A program made the translations under genes and the position numbers. From assembly GCF_902832845.1 (NCBI RefSeq), contig NZ_CADFDB010000001.1:1488001-1552000 (forward strand): a stretch of DNA of 64,000 nt. Direction: 5' to 3'. The notes beneath the pieces were generated by a model. That model did no database searches, was not told the origin of the DNA, and saw nothing but the letters and a program-made list of their open reading frames with translations. Of this stretch, positions 28,128 through 37,118 are shown piece after piece. The stretch's first letter is position 1. Each line of letters opens with the position of its first letter. Source of the stretch: Burkholderia metallica. GTDB lineage: Bacteria > Pseudomonadota > Gammaproteobacteria > Burkholderiales > Burkholderiaceae.

Positions 28128-28769
28128 TCACTGTTCCGCGTGCGGCAGCCGGCGGAACACGACGCTCAGGTTGTTCGCCGGCATCTCGACCACCTCGATG
28201 CAGTCGAGCCCGCGATCGAGGCCGAGCGCGACGACGGTCTCGAGATCGCGCACGCCCCACGACGGGTCGCGGCTGCGCAATTGCAGGTCGAACGCTTCGT
28301 TCGACGGCGCCGTGTGCCGGCCCTCGCGGCGATACGGCCCGTACAGGAACAGCACGCCGCCCGGGCGCAGCACGCGCGACGCGCCCGCGAACAGCGCGTC
28401 GGTGCAGGCCCACGGCGAGATGTGAATCATGTTGATGCAGACGATTGCATCGAGCGCGTCGAACGGCCATGACGCGTCGCGCACGTCGAATGCGAGCGGC
28501 TGCGCGACATTCGCGAGGCCGGCATGCGCGACCCACGCGGCGATCGAGCGGCGTGCCTGCACATCGGGATCGCTCGGCTGCCAGTGCAGGCCCGGCAGCG
28601 CCTGCGCGAAGTGGACCGCGTGCTGCCCGGTGCCGCTCGCGATTTCGAGCACGCGGCCGCTCGTCGGCAGCACGCGGCGCAACACGTCGAGGATCGGCCC
28701 GCGATTGCGTTCGGCCGCCGGCGCCGACAGCCGCGCGGACGGATCGGGCGACGCTGCCGGGCCGGTCAC
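28128..28769 (-). CDS. DUF938-type SAM-dependent methyltransferase
   Basis: 213 residues from GTG. The GTG overlaps the TGA of the sirtuin gene (GTGA), so translation is coupled. RVLEIASGTGQHAVHFAQ is the SAM-binding motif I loop; WQPSDPD is motif II, and DAIVCINMIHISPW follows. The DUF938 group is widespread with unknown substrate. Next to a deacylase one can imagine a role in modification of a protein or small molecule, but nothing in the sequence shows it. Confidence 0.85.
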   Translation of the reverse strand: MTGPAASPDPSARLSAPAAERNRGPILDVLRRVLPTSGRVLEIASGTGQHAVHFAQALPGLHWQPSDPDVQARRSIAAWVAHAGLANVAQPLAFDVRDASWPFDALDAIVCINMIHISPWACTDALFAGASRVLRPGGVLFLYGPYRREGRHTAPSNEAFDLQLRSRDPSWGVRDLETVVALGLDRGLDCIEVVEMPANNLSVVFRRLPHAEQ

Positions 28770-29662
28770 GACGCTAGCTCCGGTGTATGGCCGGCGAGGC
28801 CCAGCCGCGCGGTCAGCGCGCCGAGCGCGGGCGCGCAGCGCGCCTCGATCTTCAACGTCAGCATCGGATCGGCGCGCGTATGGCCGAGATTGAGCGCGGC
28901 GACCGGCTTGTGCCGCGCCTGCGCCCACACGCAGAAGCGGTAGCCGGAATACACCATCAGCGACGAGCCGACGACGAGCAGCGCATCGGCCGCGTCGAGC
29001 GCCTGCGACGCGAGCGCCACGCGCTCGCGCGGCACGTTTTCGCCGAAGAACACGACCGCCGGCTTCAGCAACCCGCCGCACGCGGGGCACGCCGGGATGC
29101 GGAACGTGTCGAGCGCGGCCCATTCGAGGTGCGCGTCGCCATCCGCGGCCGGCTCGGCCTGCGCGCCCAGCAGCTCGGGATTGTCGGCCTCGAGCATCAG
29201 TTGGATCGTCGCGCGCGCATGCTGCGCGCCGCAGTCGAGGCACGTGACGCCGTCGATGCCGCCGTGCAGCTCGATCACGCCGCCGCTGCCCGCGCGCTGG
29301 TGCAGCCCGTCGACGTTCTGGGTGACGAGACGCTCGATCCGCCCCGCGCCGCCGAGCCGCGCCAGCGCGACGTGCGACCCGTTCGGCTGCGCACGGCCCA
29401 CGACGGGCCAGCCGATCATGCTGCGCGCCCAGTAGCGACGCCGCGCGGCATCGGAGCCGAGGAATTCGTGGAGCTGGATCGGCGGCGAGCGCATCCACTG
29501 GCCGTTGCGGTCACGATAGCCGGGAATGCCGGAGTCGGTGCTGATACCCGCACCCGTCAGCACCAGCAAGCGCGGATGACGCTCGACGAACGTGTGCAGC
29601 GCATCGAGAGCGGCCGGGTCGACGTCGGTGCTCGAGGAGTCGTGGTGGGCTTTGTCGTTCAT
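28766..29662 (-). CDS. NAD-dependent protein deacylase (sirtuin)
   Basis: 298 residues. The sirtuin core is complete: LTGAGISTDSGIPGYR (NAD pocket), TQNVDGLHQRAG, catalytic His in IELHGG, two zinc CxxC pairs (CLDCG and CPACG) and VVGSSLMVYSGYRF. It removes acyl groups from lysines using NAD. The N-terminal 20 residues are Asp/Ser-rich and probably disordered. It is the first gene of a two-gene operon. The start is an ATG with a weak ribosome site. Confidence 0.93.
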   Translation of the reverse strand: MNDKAHHDSSSTDVDPAALDALHTFVERHPRLLVLTGAGISTDSGIPGYRDRNGQWMRSPPIQLHEFLGSDAARRRYWARSMIGWPVVGRAQPNGSHVALARLGGAGRIERLVTQNVDGLHQRAGSGGVIELHGGIDGVTCLDCGAQHARATIQLMLEADNPELLGAQAEPAADGDAHLEWAALDTFRIPACPACGGLLKPAVVFFGENVPRERVALASQALDAADALLVVGSSLMVYSGYRFCVWAQARHKPVAALNLGHTRADPMLTLKIEARCAPALGALTARLGLAGHTPELAS

Positions 29663-29790
29663 GTTCTCAACGCGTGATCGGGCGCGCCGGCAAACCGTGC
29701 GCCCGCACGGGCGGCCAGGCACGCCAGCACATGATACAGAACGCCGCGCGATCGGGCCGGGGGCGCGCGTCGCACACCGGCGCGCAAAAA

Positions 29791-29823
29791 AAGACGCCCA
29801 TCCGCCACTCGGCGATGGGCGCT
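29791..29823 (-). terminator. Minus-strand rho-independent terminator with no assigned gene
   Basis: CGCCCATC / GATGGGCG forms an 8-bp stem, and on the minus strand it runs directly into TCTTTTTTT. It lies upstream of the sirtuin gene, so it must end something transcribed leftward from the gene-free stretch beyond it, or protect the sirtuin promoter from read-through. Confidence 0.7.
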
Positions 29824-30735
29824 TCAACAATTGATCCATCGGGGTAGTGGATCAACTGACAGCACGATTTCGCGGCGTCCGCCATACCGCCGGCGGCGAA
29901 CGCTTCCCCTGGACTGCATGTGTTTCGCGATGCCGAACGCATCGATGCGCGCAGGCTTTCCGCTGCGATCCGGTCCGGTCCCGCCGCGCCGACGCGATGC
30001 ACGGCGCACGCACGCGGGCGCCGCGCGACGACTCGCGTTGCGCGCGGCGGCATGACGATCCGGGATCCGGGCCGGGCCATCCCAACGCATTCGACGTTCG
30101 TCCCCGACGGCCGACAGGCACCCGTCGGCCTCGTGCGTCACACCTGCACGTCGTCGTTCAGAACGAACCCGATTGCTCGGATGGAACGGAAAGCCGCGCG
30201 CTCAGGTCGCCTCGATCGAAGGCGAAGCGAATATCCTGGCAGGTCGGCGATTCATGTTTGCAACACGACACGTTGCGATTCGGTCTGTTCTCATTCTCTT
30301 GTCCCCGTCTCCGATACGTCCGACCCACTGAAGCGATCGCCGGACCGACTGCGTCCGCGACCGCGCTCACGGCCCGTACAGATATGCAAGGAGCGCACCA
30401 TGCTTCATGCCGCAAGGCCGCGCGGGTCGAGGCGGCGCGATCGACGCGAATCGCGCACCGACGGGCCGCGCGAACGTTTCGAAACTGAAACGCGTGCCGG
30501 ATCGGCGGGCGTCGGCCGGGCGCGCCGACAGGTCGTGCCGGCCCGGCCCGCGCGGGCGGCGCGGCGTTGCATCAACGCGACTGCCGATCGACTTACAATC
30601 GCCCCACAGTGCCGCGCACCCTTGAACGGGTCGCATGCGCCGCGCGTCACGACGCGTGGCGTCGCGCCTCGGCCTCACGCTGCGCGGCACAACGCTGCGG
30701 ATCGCGTAGCACCGTGGCCGGCGCGACACCGCCAC
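29824..30735. other. Gene-free region of about 0.9 kb
   Basis: No frame here has convincing codon bias or a domain on either strand. One plus-strand ATG (30401) has a decent AAGGAG site but opens into an Arg-rich sequence with weak codon bias and then into the antisense of the next gene. Base composition drops in AT content islands near 30240-30330. The leftward terminator at its left end makes an untranslated RNA possible. Confidence 0.5.
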
Positions 30736-31134
30736 TCAACGAAAGGCTTCGATCACCTTGATGCGGCGCTCGGTTTCGTCGACGAAGCAACTGTCGACCT
30801 CCACGAGCCCGAGCGTGCCGCCCGCATCGGGCTGGCGCGCCTCCGCGCACGCGGCATCCCGCATCTTGAGCCAGCGGCGTTCGTCGTTGCGCAACCGCGT
30901 CTTGCCCTGCTCGTCCAGGCTCGCCATCTTCGTCTTGTAGACGGCATTCAAGCGCCGGTCGGCCGCGCCGTATTTCAGCGCGAGGCAATTGCGGATGTCG
31001 GCCGTGTAGCCCGTCTCCTCGGCGGTCTTGCAGACGGCGGCGCGCGCCGCGTCGTCCGCACGCGCGTCAGTCGTGAGCGCGAACAGCAGCGCGCTCGCCG
31101 CCAGACCGATCGCCGTGTGTCGAAGCGTGTTCAT
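30736..31134 (-). CDS. LprI/DUF1311 family secreted protein
   Basis: 132 residues. A signal peptide (to TDARA, about residue 26) is followed by the DUF1311 pattern: CKTAEETGYTADIRNCLALKYGAADRRLNAVYKTKMASLDEQ, then RLRNDERRWLKMRDAACAEA and a Cys near the end. Four cysteines fit two disulfides in the periplasm. Members such as LprI inhibit lysozyme, but most are uncharacterised. Codon use is typical of the window. Confidence 0.85.
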   Translation of the reverse strand: MNTLRHTAIGLAASALLFALTTDARADDAARAAVCKTAEETGYTADIRNCLALKYGAADRRLNAVYKTKMASLDEQGKTRLRNDERRWLKMRDAACAEARQPDAGGTLGLVEVDSCFVDETERRIKVIEAFR

Positions 31135-31318
31135 CCGGATGCGTTGTTTTCAATGACGGAAGGCGTCGATTATGCCCGGCCGGCTGCCTGCATGGCTGTC
31201 GTCGTCTCGACATGCGCCCGTCACCGCGCATGCCGTGCCGCGCAACCGGGATGCAAACACGCTAGCATTCGGACACGCAACGTCGCACGTTCGCTTCGCC
31301 TGCCTCCAAGGACCCGAC

Positions 31319-32278
31319 ATGACCACGCCCGCCCCTGCCCGCCCCGACGTCGCGCACCGCGTCTTTTCGGCCGGGCAGCTGTCGATCGGCCTCACGCTTC
31401 CGCTGCTTCGCGCGGGCCATATCGTCGCCGACTTCGACGAGCAGCTCGAGCTGGCGGCCCTGGCCGACACGCTCGGCTTTCGCGCGCTGTGGATTCGCGA
31501 CGTGCCGCTGAACAGCGCCGACTACCCCGACCCGGTCGGGCACCTCGATCCGTGGGTCCTGCTCGGCGCGCTGGCGGCGCGCACACGCCGGATCGTGCTC
31601 GCAAGCGGCGCGATCGTGCTGCCGCTGCGTCATCCGCTGCATATCGCGAAAGGCGCGCTGTCGGTCGCGACGCTGTCGGGCGGACGCTTCATCCTCGGGC
31701 TCGGCTCCGGCGACCGGCCGCCCGAGTATGCGGCGTTCGGTATCGATGCGGACACGCGGCGCGACCGCTACCGCGCGCACTGGGACGTCGTCGCGGCCGC
31801 GCTCGGCGTGCCGTCGCGCGTGGTTCCCGACGAAGCGCCGCCCGATGCGCCCGAATTCACGCTGCTGCCGCGCGGCGCCGACGCGGTGCCGATGCTGGCG
31901 GTCGGCTCGGGTGGCCAAAGCGTCGACTGGATCGCGCGGCACTCGATCGGCTGGATGACGTACCATCGCGATCCGGATACGCAGCGCGCACGCTATTCGA
32001 TGTGGCGCGCGGCGGTCGACCGGCTCGCGTCGCCGGCCTTTCGCGCGTTCGCCGTGTCGATGCGACTCGACCTCGCCGCGAATCCCGATGCGCCGGCCAC
32101 CGCGTTGCCGCTCGGCTATGCAACCGGACGCCGCGCATTGATCGATATCCTGCAGGACATGCGCGCGGCGGGCACGCATCACGTTACGCTGAATCCTGGG
32201 ACGGACCGCCCCATGCGCGAAGTCATCGAAGAAATCGCACGATACGTTCTGCCGATATTTCACGACGGACAAACCTGA
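31319..32278 (+). CDS. Luciferase-like (LLM) class flavin oxidoreductase
   Basis: 319 residues with a TIM-barrel pattern: LSIGLTLPLLRA, ALADTLGFRALWIRDVPL, ARTRRIVLASGAIVLPLRHPLHIAKGALSVATLSGGRFILGLGSGDRPPEYAAFG, and TLNPG at the end. These enzymes use reduced FMN or F420; in Burkholderia FMNH2 is expected. Substrate unknown. AAGGA lies about eight bases before the ATG. It is monocistronic. Confidence 0.88.
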   Translation: MTTPAPARPDVAHRVFSAGQLSIGLTLPLLRAGHIVADFDEQLELAALADTLGFRALWIRDVPLNSADYPDPVGHLDPWVLLGALAARTRRIVLASGAIVLPLRHPLHIAKGALSVATLSGGRFILGLGSGDRPPEYAAFGIDADTRRDRYRAHWDVVAAALGVPSRVVPDEAPPDAPEFTLLPRGADAVPMLAVGSGGQSVDWIARHSIGWMTYHRDPDTQRARYSMWRAAVDRLASPAFRAFAVSMRLDLAANPDAPATALPLGYATGRRALIDILQDMRAAGTHHVTLNPGTDRPMREVIEEIARYVLPIFHDGQT

Positions 32279-32583
32279 TCGCGCAGGACTCCGTATTAAT
32301 TCGATGCGGCGCGATGCGATGAACGCGACACTCGCCATTGTCGACCGGAAAAAGTTACAAATACATTTCATTTCGACGATCACGGTGCCGTGATTCATCC
32401 GGATGTCTACCGTCCGCGTCCATACATGACCGCATCAACGCCCCCACCGCAAACGTCCGCGCTGCGTCGGGCAGGCCCGATTCGGGCGATCGTCGACGGA
32501 ACTATTCGGTTCCGATCGCGATCATGTTAACTTCCGTCCATCGTTCAGCCTAGCGGGCCGATGCGCGCCCGCATGCCCACCCC
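32279..32583. other. Intergenic region upstream of the MscS channel
   Basis: About 305 bases with no supported gene. It is less GC-rich than its surroundings (near 32290-32400 and 32520-32535) and should hold the channel promoter. No repeat or clear promoter pair was identified. Confidence 0.4.
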
Positions 32584-35043
32584 ATGCGACATGTCCTCCT
32601 CGGCTGGCTGCTCGCCGCCGTCGTCTCGGCCGCCCACGCGGCCGCTCCCGCCCCGGCCGCCGCGCCGGCCGCTTCCGGCGCCGCGCCCGCGCTGACGCCG
32701 CAACAGGCACAGCAGGCACTCAATGTGCTCCAGAATCCGCGCGAGCGCGCCCAGGTCGAAACGACGCTGCGCGCCATCGCGGCCGTCGGTGCGCTGAACA
32801 CGCCCGCGGTCGCGGCAAGCGATGCGGCGGCCGCCAGCAGCGCGCCTGCGGCCGCGGCCCCGGCCGCGCTCACGTCGAACGGGCTCGCGTCGATGCTGGT
32901 GCGGCAGGGATCGCGCTGGACCATCGAAATCGGCGGTGCGCTGAAGGAATCGCTGCACTCGCTCCTCGATATCGGCTCGGTCGGAAGCTGGTGGCGCGAG
33001 AAACTGGTCCGCGCCGACGAACGCGCGGATCTTGCGCAAGCGCTCTGGATCATCATCGCGGTGCTCGTGCCCGCGCTCGCCGTCGAATGGCTCGCGAAGC
33101 GGCTGTTGCGACGCGCGCTGGCCACAGTGGCCGCGCGGCGGGCCGGCGCGTCGCACGGCACCGCGCCGGACTCCGTTGCACCGGAGCGCGTTGTACCGGA
33201 CTCCGTTACGCCCGACGACGATGCCCCGCCGGACACCCCCGACGCCGCGCCCGCAGCGTCGCAGGCCCGCGGCCACGCGCGTCGCCACACCACGCTGCTG
33301 CACCGGATGCCGCGCGCGCTCGTCAGTCTCGCGTTGCGCGCCGTGCCGCTGCTCGTGTTCGTCGGCGTCGCGAGCCTGACGATGTCGATGATCGCCGATA
33401 CGGATACCCCGATCGAATCGGCGCTCGAAGCGCTGATCGACATCTACGTGATCTGCCGGCTCGTGACGATCGTCAGCCGGCTGTTCTTCCAGCCCGATGC
33501 GCGGCAGTTGCGGTTGCTGCACATCAGCGATGCGTGGGCCGGCTTCGCGCAACGCTCGATCGCGCGAATCGCGATCGTGGTCGGCGCGTGCACGGCCGTG
33601 GTCGAGATCGCCGCGAACTTCGGCCTGACCGACGCCGGCCACGTCGCGCTGCTGAAAGCGGTCGCGCTCGTCGCGCACCTGATGGTTTCGGCGCTGATCC
33701 TGCAGTGCCGCAGGCCGGTCGCCGCGCGCATCCGCGCGGCCGGCGATGACCGTCCATCGGTCGCGATGATCGCCAACGCGCTCGCGGACGCGTGGGCGCC
33801 CGTCGCGGTATTCATCGTGATGGCGCTGTGGTTCGTGTGGGCGCTCGACGTCCACAACGGCTACCGCGTGCTGATCACGCTCGGCGGCCGCTCGATCGCC
33901 GTGATGATCTTCATGCGGATCGTGTCGATCGTCGTGTTCGGCGCACTCGCACGCGTGTTCCAGCGCCGCGACGAAGACCGCACGCTCGTCCATCTGCACG
34001 CATACCGCTACTACCCGCTGCTGCGTCAGTTCGTGTCGGGCGCGATCGGCATCGTCACCGTCGTGCTGCTGTTGCAGATCTGGGGCGTACCGATCTTCCG
34101 CGCGTTCGAAACCGGCACGATCGGTCACCGGCTCGCGTCGGCGCTGGTGACGATCGCCATCGCGGCCATCGTCGCGCTCATCGTGTGGGAAGCCGCGAAC
34201 ATCGCGATCGAGCGCCGGCTGCAACGCTGGACGCGCGAAGGCAATCTCGTGCGCGCGGCGCGGCTGCGCACGCTGCTGCCGATGCTGCGCTCGCTGCTGT
34301 TCGTGATAATCGCGCTCGTCGTCGTGCTGACGGGCCTCAGCCAGCTCGGCGTGAACGTCGGCCCGCTGCTGGCCGGCGCCAGCATCTTCGGCGTCGCGCT
34401 CGGCTTCGGCTCGCAGAAGCTCGTGCAGGATTTCATCACCGGGATCTTCCTGCTGATGGAGAACGCGATGCAGGTCGGCGACTGGGTCACGCTCGCCGGC
34501 GTGTCCGGCACGGTCGAGTACCTGTCGATCCGCACCGTGCGGCTGCGCGCCGGCGACGGGTCGCTGTACACGATCCCGTTCAGCTCGGTGACGACCGTCA
34601 ACAACACGAATCGCGGGCTCGGCAACGCAGCCGTCAAGATCAGCATTGCCTACGGCGAGGATATCGATCGCGCGATCGCGACGCTGAAGGAGATCGGCGC
34701 CGCGTTGCGCGACGATCCGAAATACCGCGACGGCATCCTGTCGGACTTCAGCTACTGGGGTATCGACCAGGTCGACGGCGCGGCGATCGCGCTGGCCGGA
34801 CAGATGCAATGCACGGACTCGACGCGCTGGAGCGTGCAGCGCGAATTCAACCGGCGGATCGCGGAGACGTTCCGCGAACGCGGCATCCGGATCGCCAATC
34901 CGCAGCGCAGCGTCATCGCGTACGCGGACGGGTCACGGGCGGGCGGCGATGACGAAAACGGCAGCAACGGCGGCAACGGCCACGCGGCCGAACCGACGGC
35001 CCGGCCGCCGTCGCCCGCCGCACCGGCGCGCAAGCCGGGCTGA
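32584..35043 (+). CDS. Large mechanosensitive channel of the MscS family (YbiO/MscK-like)
   Basis: 819 residues. A signal sequence and Ala/Pro-rich periplasmic N-terminus (to about 130) lead into about nine to eleven membrane helices. The MscS core is unmistakable: pore helix and beta domain in VGPLLAGASIFGVALGFGSQ, KLVQDFITGIFLLMENAMQVGDWV and TIPFSSVTTVNNTNRG (about 590-685), followed by the cytoplasmic vestibule and a Gly/Asn-rich tail. The family opens when the membrane is stretched and releases solutes after osmotic downshift. Confidence 0.92.
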   Translation: MRHVLLGWLLAAVVSAAHAAAPAPAAAPAASGAAPALTPQQAQQALNVLQNPRERAQVETTLRAIAAVGALNTPAVAASDAAAASSAPAAAAPAALTSNGLASMLVRQGSRWTIEIGGALKESLHSLLDIGSVGSWWREKLVRADERADLAQALWIIIAVLVPALAVEWLAKRLLRRALATVAARRAGASHGTAPDSVAPERVVPDSVTPDDDAPPDTPDAAPAASQARGHARRHTTLLHRMPRALVSLALRAVPLLVFVGVASLTMSMIADTDTPIESALEALIDIYVICRLVTIVSRLFFQPDARQLRLLHISDAWAGFAQRSIARIAIVVGACTAVVEIAANFGLTDAGHVALLKAVALVAHLMVSALILQCRRPVAARIRAAGDDRPSVAMIANALADAWAPVAVFIVMALWFVWALDVHNGYRVLITLGGRSIAVMIFMRIVSIVVFGALARVFQRRDEDRTLVHLHAYRYYPLLRQFVSGAIGIVTVVLLLQIWGVPIFRAFETGTIGHRLASALVTIAIAAIVALIVWEAANIAIERRLQRWTREGNLVRAARLRTLLPMLRSLLFVIIALVVVLTGLSQLGVNVGPLLAGASIFGVALGFGSQKLVQDFITGIFLLMENAMQVGDWVTLAGVSGTVEYLSIRTVRLRAGDGSLYTIPFSSVTTVNNTNRGLGNAAVKISIAYGEDIDRAIATLKEIGAALRDDPKYRDGILSDFSYWGIDQVDGAAIALAGQMQCTDSTRWSVQREFNRRIAETFRERGIRIANPQRSVIAYADGSRAGGDDENGSNGGNGHAAEPTARPPSPAAPARKPG

Positions 35044-35070
35044 CCGGCCCGAGCCGACGTCGCGCCGCGT

Positions 35071-35904
35071 TCAACGCGCGGCGGGCTTGCTCACGCGCCG
35101 GGTGCGCTTCGCGGCGGGCGTCGACGCCCCCGCCTTCGCGTTGCGTTTCGACGCCGCGCCCTGCCCGCGCGTTGAGCCGGCTTTCGGGCCGGCAGCCGAT
35201 GCGTCGCGCTGCGCGTGCCATTGCTCGAGCAGCACGCGCGTCTGGTCGGCGATCGTGTCGATCAGCAGTGCCGCACGCTCGCCCTCGAACGCTTCCCATC
35301 CGAGCAACTGCAGCGCCGAGCGCTGCGCGATGTGGAACACCGTGATCTGCCCGAACAGGCTCAGCGCACGCAAGCGCGTGACGGGGTCGTCGGCCGGCCG
35401 GCCCGAGATGCGGCCGATCAGTTCGGCGCTCACGTCGTTGAGCGGCTTGCGCATGCGCGTCATCAGGATTTCGCTCGCGCTCGCCGGCTCCTGGCCGACT
35501 TGCTCGCGCGCGAAGAACATCCGCTGGTTCAGCGTCTTCGGCGCGGTGAACATCCGGTCCGACAGCGCGCGCAGCAGCCCGACGAACGCGTCGATCAGCA
35601 CGTCGACGTCCGCATCCGCATCGAGCATCGCCCACGCATGGCCGACCGACGGCGCGAACACCTCCCAGCCGTGCTCCGCGATCGTTTCCACGCACGCGCG
35701 GTACACGCCTTCCTTGTTTTCGAAGTAGTACTGGAGCGCCGGCGCGTTCACGCCGGCCATCGCGGCGATCTCGCGCGTCGACGCGCCCGCGAACCCGCGC
35801 TCGCCGAACAGTTCGATCGCCGCCTCGATGATCCGCTGGCGCGTTTCGTCGCCGCGAGCGTAACCGCCCGCCGACGTGCGGCGCAGCTTCTTCGCTTCGT
35901 TCAT
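35071..35904 (-). CDS. TetR family regulator with CecR/DUF1956 C-terminal domain
   Basis: 277 residues. The N-terminal helix-turn-helix is RQRIIEAAIELFGERGFAGASTREIAAMAGVNAPALQYYFENKEGVYRAC (about 22-72). The middle (about 80-225) matches the CecR-type ligand domain (MFFAREQVGQEPASASEIL). A basic Lys/Arg/Ala tail of about 45 residues follows. It is divergent from the efflux operon and most likely represses it through the tandem sites between the genes, responding to a pump substrate. Confidence 0.92.
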   Translation of the reverse strand: MNEAKKLRRTSAGGYARGDETRQRIIEAAIELFGERGFAGASTREIAAMAGVNAPALQYYFENKEGVYRACVETIAEHGWEVFAPSVGHAWAMLDADADVDVLIDAFVGLLRALSDRMFTAPKTLNQRMFFAREQVGQEPASASEILMTRMRKPLNDVSAELIGRISGRPADDPVTRLRALSLFGQITVFHIAQRSALQLLGWEAFEGERAALLIDTIADQTRVLLEQWHAQRDASAAGPKAGSTRGQGAASKRNAKAGASTPAAKRTRRVSKPAAR

Positions 35905-35938
35905 GCCGTCCTCGTCATTCGATCGATCGACATTCTAC

Positions 35939-35983
35939 TTGACACAATTCTATCAACTGGAATAATTCTTCCACTTGGAATAA
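35939..35983 (+). promoter_or_regulatory. Efflux operon promoter with tandem operators
   Basis: A -35 TTGACA (35939-35944) and -10 AATAAT (35961-35966) are separated by 16 bases. Two 20-base repeats, AATTCTATCAACTGGAATAA (35946-35965) and AATTCTTCCACTTGGAATAA (35964-35983), match at 16 of 20 positions. Each contains ATTC-N9-GAAT, centred 18 bp apart, so both lie on the same face of nearly two helix turns and cover the -10. A degenerate third half (ATTC-N9-CAAT) lies at 35932. These are probable TetR sites. Confidence 0.75.
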
Positions 35984-35996
35984 ATTGGATCCCAGC

Positions 35997-37118
35997 ATGT
36001 CGACGCAGCAAGAGCCGCCACAGAAAGCAGATCGTCAGGAACCCACAACAATGCCGCGCAACGGCAACGGATCGAAGCGGCGCATCCTGCTCGTCGTCGC
36101 GGTGCTCGCGGCCATCGGCGGCGCCGTGTGGCTGGGCCGCTGGTGGACGGTCGGCCGCTTCATCGAAAGCACCAACGACGCGTACCTGCAGGCGGACAGC
36201 ATGACGGCCGCGCCGAAGGTCGCCGGCTACGTGACCGATGTCTACGTGCGCGACAACCAGGCCGTGAAGGCCGGCGATCCGCTCGTGCGGCTCGACGTAC
36301 GCCAGTACCAGGTCGCGCTCGCGCAATCGCTCGCGACCGTCGACGCGCGCCGCGCGGATATCGCTCGCGCCGAGGCCGACATCAGCCAGCAGCGCGCGAA
36401 TCTCGAGCAGGCCACTGCGCAGGCGAAGGTATCGCGGATCAACGCGCAGCACGCCAGCGACGAATACGCGCGCTATGCGCCGCTCGCGGCGACCGGCGCC
36501 GAGACGCACGAACGCGTGGCCGACCTGAAGAGCACGCGCGACCAGGCAGCCGCGACGCTCGCCGCGAACGATGCGTCGATCGCCGCCGCGCGCACGCAGA
36601 TCGCATCGTTCACCGCGCAGCTCCAGCAGGCGCGCGCGCAGCTCGAGGCCGCGCAGGCCAGCGCCGCGCAGGCCCAGCTCGACCTCGACAACACGATCGT
36701 GCGCAGCACCCTCGCGGGCCGCGTCGGCGATCGCACGGTGCGCGTCGGTCAATACGTGCAGCCCGGCACGCGGCTGCTGACCGTGGTGCCGGTCGACTCG
36801 ATCTACCTCGTCGCGAACTTCAAGGAAACGCAGATCGGCAACATGCGCATCGGCCAGCCCGTCGAGCTGCACGTCGATGCGCTGCCGGACGGCACGCTGT
36901 CCGGCGTCGTCGACAGCTTCGCACCCGGCACCGGCGCGCAGTTCGCACTGCTGCCGCCCGAGAATGCGACCGGCAACTTCACGAAGATCGTCCAGCGCGT
37001 GCCGGTGCGCATCCGCCTCGCGGCGAACACGCGCGCGCAGCGCATGCTGCTGCCGGGGCTGTCGGTGACGGTCGACGTCGATACGCGCTCGGCCCGCGAC
37101 GAGACGCATCATGGCTGA
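35997..37118 (+). CDS. Membrane-fusion (HlyD/EmrA-like) efflux subunit
   Basis: 373 residues. One N-terminal membrane helix (ILLVVAVLAAIGGAVWLG) is followed by a lipoyl half (TNDAYLQADSMTAAPKVAGYV), a long coiled-coil hairpin (about 110-240, Ala/Gln-rich), and a beta-barrel domain with RVGDRTVRVGQYVQPGTRLL. It links the inner-membrane transporter to the outer-membrane factor. It overlaps the MFS gene by eight bases. An in-frame TTG 12 bases upstream is less likely than the ATG. Confidence 0.93.
   Translation: MSTQQEPPQKADRQEPTTMPRNGNGSKRRILLVVAVLAAIGGAVWLGRWWTVGRFIESTNDAYLQADSMTAAPKVAGYVTDVYVRDNQAVKAGDPLVRLDVRQYQVALAQSLATVDARRADIARAEADISQQRANLEQATAQAKVSRINAQHASDEYARYAPLAATGAETHERVADLKSTRDQAAATLAANDASIAAARTQIASFTAQLQQARAQLEAAQASAAQAQLDLDNTIVRSTLAGRVGDRTVRVGQYVQPGTRLLTVVPVDSIYLVANFKETQIGNMRIGQPVELHVDALPDGTLSGVVDSFAPGTGAQFALLPPENATGNFTKIVQRVPVRIRLAANTRAQRMLLPGLSVTVDVDTRSARDETHHG

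Noticed and set aside
29667-30080. A small minus-strand frame beginning near MADAAKSCC
   Set aside because: It reads straight through a strong terminator, lacks a ribosome site and has no codon bias.
30401-30735. A plus-strand ATG with an AAGGAG site in the gene-free region
   Set aside because: The translation is Arg-rich without domain and runs into the antisense of the LprI gene, so coding is not supported.
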